From the NCBI GenBank assembly GCA_023248505.1, contig JAHFEM010000088.1, positions 1 to 7,163 on the forward strand: a DNA stretch of 7,163 nt. The letters run 5' to 3'. The notes under the pieces were generated by a model. That model was not told the origin of the DNA. It did not search any database and worked only from the letters and a program-made list of their open reading frames with translations. Shown piece by piece: positions 1 to 5,224 of the stretch. The position numbers were made by a program, and so were the translations under genes. The DNA comes from Nitrospirota bacterium. GTDB lineage: Bacteria; Nitrospirota; Nitrospiria; SBBL01; Manganitrophaceae. Each line of letters opens with the position of its first letter. Positions within the stretch are counted from its first letter, which is position 1.

Positions 1-669
1 GGCGATGAGGACGAGGTCGAGCGGGCGGGCCGCGGCGCGGCCGACAAAGCCGAGGCTCCCCTCGGGAGGAACGCTGTTGTCGGCCGTCCCGTGGAGGATC
101 AGCGTCGGGGTGCGGTAAGTCGGAAGGATCTTCTCGATCTCGTACTGTTTTGCATCCGCGATTAAGGCGCGTCCGACCGTTACATCGATCCATTCATTCT
201 TGATCCGAGCCTCCCCCTCTTGATTCAGCCGGCGGAGTCCCGCCTCTCCCAGGTCGCGCAATCGGTTCCGATAGAAGGAGAACGAGGGGGCGATCAAGAC
301 CGCGGCGGCGATCCGGTGGGGGTTCCAGGCGGCGGTCCAAACCGCGAGTTGTCCTCCCATCGAAGAGCCGATCAGGACGATCTGCCGGTAAGGGGCGGCC
401 GGTCCGGCGAGGATGGCGGAGAGGTCTTCCAGCCCGCGGGTGAGGGTCAGCGTTTGAAGGGTGCCGCTCGAATCGCCATGTCCCCGCAGATCGAAGGTCA
501 GATAGGCCATCCCTTGGTCGGTGACGCGATCACGGAAATAGAGGGCCTTCTCCCCGCGTTGATGGGAGGCGAACCCATGAACGTAGATGAAGAGGACCTC
601 CGTCGGCCGGGACGGAAGGGTGAGCGTATAGTCGAGGTGATCTTGGTTCGGGAGTGTCAGTCGCGCCAT
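1..669 (-). CDS. Alpha/beta hydrolase (serine hydrolase), 3' end cut by window edge
   Basis: Reading the minus strand from ATG at 669 gives 223 codons open to the left edge. The product is an alpha/beta-hydrolase-fold enzyme, probably a cytosolic esterase, lipase or acylglycerol hydrolase; no signal peptide is visible. Seen in the sequence: an oxyanion-hole type VHGF (residues 30-33), the LRGHGDSSG turn (61-69), the nucleophile elbow GSSMGG (101-106) with Ser103 as predicted nucleophile, and HGTADNSVP (193-201) with Asp197 as the predicted acid. The catalytic His, usually some 30 residues after the Asp, lies beyond the edge, so intactness cannot be judged. An in-frame TGA lies 11 codons upstream of ATG 669 and no other ATG intervenes; only a weak purine run (GAAGAG) precedes it. 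The gene is divergent from the exporter operon. The fold is secure; the substrate is unknown. Confidence 0.9.
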   Translation of the reverse strand, partial: MARLTLPNQDHLDYTLTLPSRPTEVLFIYVHGFASHQRGEKALYFRDRVTDQGMAYLTFDLRGHGDSSGTLQTLTLTRGLEDLSAILAGPAAPYRQIVLIGSSMGGQLAVWTAAWNPHRIAAAVLIAPSFSFYRNRLRDLGEAGLRRLNQEGEARIKNEWIDVTVGRALIADAKQYEIEKILPTYRTPTLILHGTADNSVPPEGSLGFVGRAAARPLDLVLIA

Positions 670-724
670 CTCTTCGGCATCATAGGGGATGGAGGAGGCT
701 CAGATCAACTGAATAAATCCCTCC

Positions 725-753
725 TTGAAGAATCGGCGCATTGCCATTAGAAT
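725..753 (+). promoter_or_regulatory. Sigma70-like promoter of the exporter operon
   Basis: TTGAAG (725-730; 4 of 6 matches to TTGACA) is separated by 17 bp from TAGAAT (748-753; 5 of 6 matches to TATAAT). A transcript would begin near 760 and carry a leader of about 30 nt with the Shine-Dalgarno at 777-784. It lies in the 120-bp spacer (670-789) between the divergent hydrolase and the adaptor, where a promoter for the rightward operon is expected. I found no equally good minus-strand promoter for the hydrolase; the best -10-like hexamer overlaps this one and lacks a -35. The call rests on matching and position only. Confidence 0.5.
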
Positions 754-776
754 GAGGGAGGATACCCTTATTATTG

Positions 777-784
777 AAAGGAAG
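777..784 (+). promoter_or_regulatory. Shine-Dalgarno that places the adaptor start at ATC 790
   Basis: AAAGGAAG contains AAGGA (778-782), followed by 7 nt and then the codon ATC at 790. This is ideal ribosome-binding spacing. The reading frame has a TGA at 775-777, so translation of the adaptor must begin after 777. No ATG, GTG or TTG occurs in frame until GTG 910, which lies inside the membrane helix and has no Shine-Dalgarno. The site therefore supports ATC (or an ATG miscalled as ATC) as the true start. Confidence 0.5.
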
Positions 785-789
785 ACGCC

Positions 790-2016
790 ATCGAAACGAA
801 ACCCTCCGATCTCTCCCGTCTGAAGATTGACTGGAAAAACACCGGCGCCGGATCGGCGCCCCGCCGAAGCCGCAAGGTTCTCTGGCTGGCGTTTCTCCTG
901 ATCGCAGCCGTGGCGTTGATGATCGGCCTTCGCGTGTTCACCGGCGGGGCGAAGACGGTTGAAGTGGCGACGGTCTCCTCCGTCGATCCCTCCCAATCGG
1001 TTCCGTTCCTCAATGCCAGCGGTTATGTCGTCGCGCAACGGCGCGCCGCCGTCGCCTCCAAGGGGACCGGCCGTCTGGTCGAATTGCGGGTGCGCGAGGG
1101 GGATCAGGTGAAAAAAGGGGAGATCCTCGGCCGGTTGGAGAGCGCCGATGTCGCCGCCGCGCTCGCCCGCGCCGAGGCGAATCTGAACGTCGCCCGTTCG
1201 GCCAATGATCAGGCGAAGGCGGAGCTGGACGACGCCGCCTCCAATTACGAGCGGAAGAAGAGCCTTTTGGGAGAGGGGCTGGTCACTCAGGCCGACTTCG
1301 ATGTGGCGCAAGCGCGCTACCGCCGCTCCAAGGCATCGATCGCCTCTGCGGAGGCGGGGGTGAAGGCGGAGGCGGCGGCGGTCCGGTCGGCCCAGGTCGA
1401 TGTGGAAAACACCATTATCCGGGCGCCGTTTGACGGAACCGTCCTGACGAAGAACGCCGAGGTCGGGGAGGTGGTGGCGCCGTTCGGCTCCTCGACGCAG
1501 GCGAAGGCGGCGGTGGTGACGATCGCCGACATGGCATCGCTTCAGGTCGAGGCCGATGTCTCCGAATCGAATATCGAGAAGATCGGGGTGAATCAGCGGG
1601 CCGAGATCGCCTTGGATGCCTATCCGGAAACGAAATACGAAGGGATCGTTCAGACGATCGTTCCGACCGCCGACCGGACCAAGGCGACGGTCTTGACCAA
1701 GATCCGCTTTCTCAACCGCGACGACCGGGTCCTTCCGGAGATGAGCGCCAAGGTCGCTTTCCTCTCCGAGCCGAAGGCCGATCAGGGAAGCAAGCCGATG
1801 GTCACGGTTCATCCGAGCGCGATCGTCACGCGGGAAGATCGGAAGGTGGCTTTCCGTCTCCGAGAGGATCGGGTGGAGCGGGTCCCGGTGGAGGTCGGCG
1901 GATCGATCGGGAGCCTGATCGAGGTGAAGAAGGGCCTGGCCCCCGGCGATCGGGTGGTCCTCAATCCCGCCGAGGGCCTGGCGCCCGGAGACCGGGTTCA
2001 GGTCGCGTCGAAGTAA
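790..2016 (+). CDS. HlyD/MacA-type periplasmic adaptor (membrane fusion) subunit
   Basis: This 408-residue protein is the adaptor of a tripartite ABC exporter; it is anchored in the inner membrane and should link the permeases to an outer-membrane channel. Residues 1-28 are a basic cytoplasmic tail and 29-49 a single membrane helix. The first half of the lipoyl-like domain is at about 79-118 (ASGYVVAQRRA, then VREGDQVKKGEILGRLE). An Ala/Glu-rich alpha-hairpin (119-205) follows, then the second lipoyl half with IIRAPFDGTVL (209-219), a beta-barrel (about 250-325) and a membrane-proximal domain. The hairpin tip carries Arg155, Leu159 and Thr166, matching the R-x3-L-x6-S/T TolC-docking motif of AcrA-like adaptors. 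The start is unusual: ATC at 790 is chosen for its Shine-Dalgarno and because a GTG start at 910 would cut the membrane helix. It is the first gene of the operon, 43 bp before the ATPase. The family call is firm; the cargo is unknown. Confidence 0.88.
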   Translation: METKPSDLSRLKIDWKNTGAGSAPRRSRKVLWLAFLLIAAVALMIGLRVFTGGAKTVEVATVSSVDPSQSVPFLNASGYVVAQRRAAVASKGTGRLVELRVREGDQVKKGEILGRLESADVAAALARAEANLNVARSANDQAKAELDDAASNYERKKSLLGEGLVTQADFDVAQARYRRSKASIASAEAGVKAEAAAVRSAQVDVENTIIRAPFDGTVLTKNAEVGEVVAPFGSSTQAKAAVVTIADMASLQVEADVSESNIEKIGVNQRAEIALDAYPETKYEGIVQTIVPTADRTKATVLTKIRFLNRDDRVLPEMSAKVAFLSEPKADQGSKPMVTVHPSAIVTREDRKVAFRLREDRVERVPVEVGGSIGSLIEVKKGLAPGDRVVLNPAEGLAPGDRVQVASK

Positions 2017-2037
2017 CCGTCGCGCCGCGTCGAGCGC

Positions 2038-2061
2038 TCCTTTCGCAAAGGATTTTGTTTT
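2038..2061 (+). promoter_or_regulatory. Small hairpin plus T-tract covering the ATPase ribosome-binding site
   Basis: TCCTTT (2038-2043) and AAAGGA (2047-2052) form a perfect 6-bp stem with the loop CGC, followed by TTTTGTTTT (2053-2061). The 3' arm AAAGGA is itself the Shine-Dalgarno of the ATPase gene, 7 nt before its TTG start, and the start codon sits at the end of the T-tract. The structure could lower translation of the ATPase or act as a weak attenuator. The stem has only two G-C pairs, so a regulatory role is inference; the RBS role of AAAGGA is the firmer part. Confidence 0.45.
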
Positions 2062-2734
2062 GGCCGATCCACTGATCGAATTGGTCGATGTTTCCAAATC
2101 GTATTACCGGGACAGTCTGGAGATCCCGGTTCTCCAAAATATTTCCATGACCGTGCCGGAGGGGGAGTTCCTCGCCCTGATGGGGCCGTCCGGCTCCGGA
2201 AAAACGACCCTCCTCAACCTGATCGCCGGAATCGATCGGCCGACCCGCGGCATCCTTCGTGTGGCCGGAACCGAACTCGGCCGTCTCAGCGAGTCGGAGC
2301 TGGCCCGGTGGCGGTCGCGAACCATCGGCTTTATCTTCCAGTTCTATAACCTGCTGCCGGTCCTGACGGCGCTGGAAAATGTCGAGCTGCCGCTGCTCCT
2401 CACGCCGCTTTCGAAGAAGGATCGCCGGGAGCATGCCGCCGTCGCGCTGGAGCTGGTCGGCCTGGCCGACCGGGTCGATCATTATCCCAAACAGCTCTCC
2501 GGAGGGCAGGAGCAGAGGGTGGCGATTGCGCGGGCGATCGTGACCGATCCGACGCTGCTGCTCGCCGATGAGCCGACCGGCGATCTGGATCGAACCTCGG
2601 CCGAAGAGATCATGAATCTCTTGGGCCGGTTGAATGCGGAATTTCGAAAGACGATCCTCATCGTCACGCACGATCCGCGCGCCGCGGAACGAGCGAGAAA
2701 GGTCATCCATCTCGACAAGGGAGCTTTTGCCTGA
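2060..2734 (+). CDS. ABC transporter ATP-binding protein (LolD/MacB-type)
   Basis: This 224-residue cytoplasmic ATPase powers the exporter. All motifs are intact: Walker A GPSGSGKT (42-49), Q-loop Gln94 in FIFQ, signature LSGGQ (146-150, followed by EQR), Walker B LLLADE (166-171) with catalytic Glu171, D-loop GDLD (174-177) and H-loop His204. The RxIGFIFQFYNLLP stretch and the short length are typical of the LolD/MacB/FtsE group, where the ATPase serves FtsX-like permeases. The start is TTG at 2060, 7 nt after AAAGGA; no ATG is available upstream in frame after the adaptor stop. The stop codon overlaps the ATG of permease 1 by one base (TGATG), which suggests translational coupling. E. coli MacB is a fusion of ATPase and permease; here they are separate. 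The specific substrate cannot be inferred. Confidence 0.95.
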   Translation: MADPLIELVDVSKSYYRDSLEIPVLQNISMTVPEGEFLALMGPSGSGKTTLLNLIAGIDRPTRGILRVAGTELGRLSESELARWRSRTIGFIFQFYNLLPVLTALENVELPLLLTPLSKKDRREHAAVALELVGLADRVDHYPKQLSGGQEQRVAIARAIVTDPTLLLADEPTGDLDRTSAEEIMNLLGRLNAEFRKTILIVTHDPRAAERARKVIHLDKGAFA

Positions 2735-3906
2735 TGGAGCTGTTCCGCCTCATTTTCAAAAACGCCCTGCGCCATCCGCTCCGGTCGGTCTTGACGGTAC
2801 TCGGAATTGCCATCGCCATCAGCGCTTTCGGCTTGATTCGGACGGTGATCGGCGCCTGGTATTCGGGGGTGGAGGCTTCGGCGCCGAACCGCCTGATCAC
2901 GCGCAATGCCGTTTCGCTAGGCTTCCCTCTGCCGATCTCGTACCGGGAGGCGATCCGGGGGATCCCCGGGGTGGCCGACGTGTCGTATGCCAACTGGTTC
3001 GGCGGAATCTACATCGACGAGAAGCATTCCCAATTCCCCCAGTTCGCCGTCGATCCGGCCACCTGGTTTGAGCTCTACCCCGAGTTTCATCTTCCTCCCG
3101 AGCAGGAAACGGCCTTCAAACAGCAACGCAACGCCGCGGTGGTGGGCCGGAAACTCGCCGAGCGCTTCAACTGGAAGGTCGGCGACACGATTCAGATGCG
3201 CGGGATGATCTTTCCGGGAAATTGGGAGTTTGTCATCCGGGGGATTTACACCGGGGCGCAAAAATCGACCGATGAGACGCAGTTCCACTTTCACTATCAA
3301 TACCTGGATGAGAAGCTCCGGCAGACCGAGCCGTGGCGGGCCGGGAACGTCGGTTGGTACGTGGTGAAGGTCCAAGACCCGAAACAGGCGGCGGAGGTGG
3401 CGGACGAAATCGATCGGCGTTTCAAGAACTCCCTCGCGGAGACGCTCACCGAGACGGAGAAGGCGTTCATCCTCGGCTTCATCTCGATGAGCGAGACGAT
3501 CCTGGTGGCGCTTCGGATCATTTCGATGGTGATCATCGGGGTGATTCTCCTCGTCCTTTCGAACACCATGGCGATGACGGCGCGCGAGCGCCTCTCGGAG
3601 TATGCGGTCTTGAAGACCCTCGGTTTCGGGGCGCGGCACCTGGTTTTCCTGATCGTCGGGGAATCGCTTCTGATTGCGCTGGCGGGCGGGGTGTTGGGAA
3701 TTCTGATCACCTATCCGGCGGCCCACGGCTTCGAGCGGGCGATGGGGGACGCGATGGGGGCGATCTTCCCGGCGTTCGACGTGGCTCCGGTCACCCAGCT
3801 CATCTGCGGCCTGATGGCCGTCGGCGTCGGCCTCGCCGCGAGCCTCTTTCCGACCTGGCGGGCGGTGCAGGTCCGGATTGTGGATGGATTAAGAAGGGTG
3901 GGATAA
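2734..3906 (+). CDS. ABC transporter permease 1, MacB/FtsX type
   Basis: This 390-residue inner-membrane permease has the four-helix MacB/LolC/FtsX layout. TM1 is at about 17-40, a large periplasmic MacB_PCD-like domain at about 41-250, then TM2 (about 256-278), TM3 (about 301-327) and TM4 (about 352-374). The cytoplasmic segment between TM2 and TM3, TARERLSEYAVLKTLGF (282-298), is the conserved contact with the ATPase in this family. The start ATG overlaps the ATPase stop (TGATG) and is preceded by AAGGGAG at 2717-2723 with a 10-nt gap. The gene should pair with permease 2 as a heterodimer on the ATPase dimer, since the operon has one ATPase and two different permeases. It ends at TAA 3904-3906, just before the inserted repeat. 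The family is secure; the cargo is not. Confidence 0.93.
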   Translation: MELFRLIFKNALRHPLRSVLTVLGIAIAISAFGLIRTVIGAWYSGVEASAPNRLITRNAVSLGFPLPISYREAIRGIPGVADVSYANWFGGIYIDEKHSQFPQFAVDPATWFELYPEFHLPPEQETAFKQQRNAAVVGRKLAERFNWKVGDTIQMRGMIFPGNWEFVIRGIYTGAQKSTDETQFHFHYQYLDEKLRQTEPWRAGNVGWYVVKVQDPKQAAEVADEIDRRFKNSLAETLTETEKAFILGFISMSETILVALRIISMVIIGVILLVLSNTMAMTARERLSEYAVLKTLGFGARHLVFLIVGESLLIALAGGVLGILITYPAAHGFERAMGDAMGAIFPAFDVAPVTQLICGLMAVGVGLAASLFPTWRAVQVRIVDGLRRVG

Positions 3907-4001
3907 CGTAGGGGCGCACCGATGTGTGCGCCCGTCTTTGTCCCTTGCAATTTATTCGATAACGATCAGGGCGGACACACAGGTCCGCCCCTACAATAAC
4001 G
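3903..4001. repeat. ATAACG direct repeats flanking the hairpin element (possible target-site duplication)
   Basis: ATAACG occurs at 3903-3908 and again at 3996-4001, bracketing the palindromic element; a third copy lies inside it at 3959-3964. The first copy contains the TAA stop of permease 1 and the last directly abuts the ATG of permease 2. Removing 3909-4001 (93 bp, the element plus one copy) joins the genes as TAA-CG-ATG. This fits duplication of a 5-6 bp target on insertion, but six-base repeats can arise by chance and the third copy complicates the picture. Confidence 0.4.
3908..3994. repeat. REP/MITE-like element of two inverted GC-rich hairpins
   Basis: Two 26-nt arms, 3908-3933 and 3969-3994, are imperfect inverted copies of each other (22 of 26 positions agree) and begin or end with GTAGGGGCG/CGCCCCTAC. 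Each arm also folds on itself with a perfect 8-bp stem: GGGCGCAC/GTGCGCCC (3912-3919 with 3926-3933) and GGGCGGAC/GTCCGCCC (3969-3976 with 3983-3990), each with a 6-nt loop. The 35-nt centre is AT-richer. Two of the four arm differences are a compensating C-to-G and G-to-C pair that keeps the stem. GTAGGGGCG-ended palindromes are known as dispersed repeats in many bacterial genomes, moved in trans by a transposase; none is encoded here. No T-tract follows either hairpin, so this is not a standard terminator. Confidence 0.8.
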
Positions 4002-5168
4002 ATGATCATTCCCTTAAATTACAGCTTTCGAAATCTTTGGACGCGGCGGATGACCACCCTCCTGACGGCGGGGGGGATTGCGCTGGTGATCTTCGTCTTC
4101 TCGGCCGTGTTGATGTTGGCGAATGGCTTGGAGAAGACGCTGGTGGGGACCGGGTCCGAAAAAAATGCCATCGTTGTCCGCCAGGGGGCCGAATCGGAGT
4201 TTATGAGCATGCTCGATCGGAATGCGGCGAACATCATCAAAAGCCAGCCGGAGATCGCCGTCGATCCGGAGGGGAAACGGCTGGCCGCCTCCGAGGTCGT
4301 CGTTCTGATCAACCTCCCCAAGCGGGGAACGAATAAACCGTCTCATGTTCAGATCCGAGGGGTCTCGCCGGAATCGCTCACGATGCGCCCGCAGGTGAAA
4401 TTGGCGGCGGGCCGCCTCTGGCGGCCGGGGCTCTCCGAAGTCATTGTCGGACGCGCGGTGGCGGAGCGCTTCCGGGGGATCGGCCTGGGGGAGACGGTCC
4501 GCTTCGGGATGCGCGACTGGACCGTCGTCGGTCTTTTCGAGGCGGAAGGGGCGGGGTTTGAATCGGAGATCTGGACCGATGCCGAGCAGTTGGTTCAGGC
4601 GTTCCGCCGGCCGGTCTTCTCCTCGATCACGCTGCAGCTCGCGAGCCCCGGCGATTATTCCACCCTCAAGTCGCGCCTGGAGTCCGACCCCCGGCTGACG
4701 GTGGAGGTGGAGCGGGAGAAGGAATATTATGCCAAGCAGTCGGAGATGCTGGCGACTTTTATCCGGGTGCTGGGGATTTTCGTCACCGTCATTTTCAGCT
4801 TGGGAGCGATGATCGGGGCGATGATCACCATGTATGCCTCGGTCGCCAACCGGACGACCGAAATCGGGACGATGCGCGCCCTCGGGTTTCCCCGGCGGAG
4901 CATCCTGATCGCTTTTTTGTTCGAGTCGCTCTTTCTGGCCTTGATCGGCGGCGGCCTCGGGATTCTTCTCGCTTCGTCTCTCCAGTTCTTCACCGTCTCG
5001 ACCACCAACTTCGCCACCTTCTCCGAACTCGCCTTCCGATTTGTCCTCTCGCCGGCGATCATTATTGAATCGCTGACCTTCTCCCTCGCGATGGGGTTCT
5101 TCGGCGGCTTTCTTCCCGCCTTCCAGGCCTCTCGACAACGGATCGTCGAGGCCTTCCGGGCCTCTTAA
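4002..5168 (+). CDS. ABC transporter permease 2, MacB/FtsX type
   Basis: This 388-residue inner-membrane permease has the same plan as permease 1 but a clearly different sequence. TM1 is at about 18-40, the periplasmic domain at about 41-245 (VIVGRAVAERF at 147-157 is a typical family stretch), TM2 at about 251-278, TM3 at about 300-326 and TM4 at about 350-373. The ATPase-contacting segment is ANRTTEIGTMRALGFPRRS (282-300). The N-terminus, MIIPLNYSFRNLWTRR, is the usual one for this group and supports ATG 4002. No Shine-Dalgarno lies between the repeat element, which ends at 3994, and the start codon; the nearest candidate is before the element. It is the last gene of the operon and ends 56 bp before the oxidoreductase start. 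It probably forms a heterodimer with permease 1. Confidence 0.93.
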   Translation: MIIPLNYSFRNLWTRRMTTLLTAGGIALVIFVFSAVLMLANGLEKTLVGTGSEKNAIVVRQGAESEFMSMLDRNAANIIKSQPEIAVDPEGKRLAASEVVVLINLPKRGTNKPSHVQIRGVSPESLTMRPQVKLAAGRLWRPGLSEVIVGRAVAERFRGIGLGETVRFGMRDWTVVGLFEAEGAGFESEIWTDAEQLVQAFRRPVFSSITLQLASPGDYSTLKSRLESDPRLTVEVEREKEYYAKQSEMLATFIRVLGIFVTVIFSLGAMIGAMITMYASVANRTTEIGTMRALGFPRRSILIAFLFESLFLALIGGGLGILLASSLQFFTVSTTNFATFSELAFRFVLSPAIIIESLTFSLAMGFFGGFLPAFQASRQRIVEAFRAS

Positions 5169-5186
5169 ATGATTGGAATCGGGTTG

Positions 5187-5215
5187 TTGAGATCGATGCA
5201 AAAGTGCGGTATCAT
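5187..5215 (+). promoter_or_regulatory. Strong sigma70-like promoter of the oxidoreductase gene
   Basis: TTGAGA (5187-5192; 5 of 6 to consensus) and TATCAT (5210-5215; 5 of 6) are separated by exactly 17 bp. Transcription should begin about 6-9 nt after the -10, near 5222-5225, which is at or just before the ATG at 5225. The oxidoreductase is thus likely expressed independently of the upstream exporter operon and from an mRNA with little or no leader. No Shine-Dalgarno precedes the ATG, which agrees with this. Confidence 0.6.
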
Positions 5216-5224
5216 ACTCGCCGT

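Noticed and set aside
700..747. 15-codon minus-strand frame (MAMRRFFKEGFIQLI) upstream of the hydrolase, containing AAGGAGGG
   Set aside because: The Shine-Dalgarno-like run is inside the frame, not before it, and no sensible longer product follows; it could be a leader peptide, but nothing beyond the short frame supports that.
752..823. 23-codon plus-strand frame from ATG 752 in front of the adaptor
   Set aside because: The ATG overlaps the predicted -10 hexamer and has no Shine-Dalgarno. It is kept only as an alternative if a frameshift error exists near 780.
910..912. GTG as the start of the adaptor
   Set aside because: It lies in the middle of the membrane helix, has no Shine-Dalgarno, and would discard a family-typical cytoplasmic tail that is open in frame upstream.
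700..2097. Long open frame on the minus strand opposite the adaptor, and similar antisense frames opposite the ATPase, permeases and oxidoreductase
   Set aside because: These are shadows of GC-rich coding sequence: the products are Arg/Asp/Gly/His-rich with no recognisable domain, while the plus-strand frames encode clear family motifs over the same bases.
3908..3994. Intrinsic terminator ending the operon after permease 1
   Set aside because: Neither strong hairpin is followed by a T-run, and permease 2 clearly belongs to the same exporter.
5204..5206. GTG as the start of the oxidoreductase
   Set aside because: It lies within the promoter spacer upstream of the predicted -10 box and adds only seven basic residues before the typical MKTFDVMVIG start.
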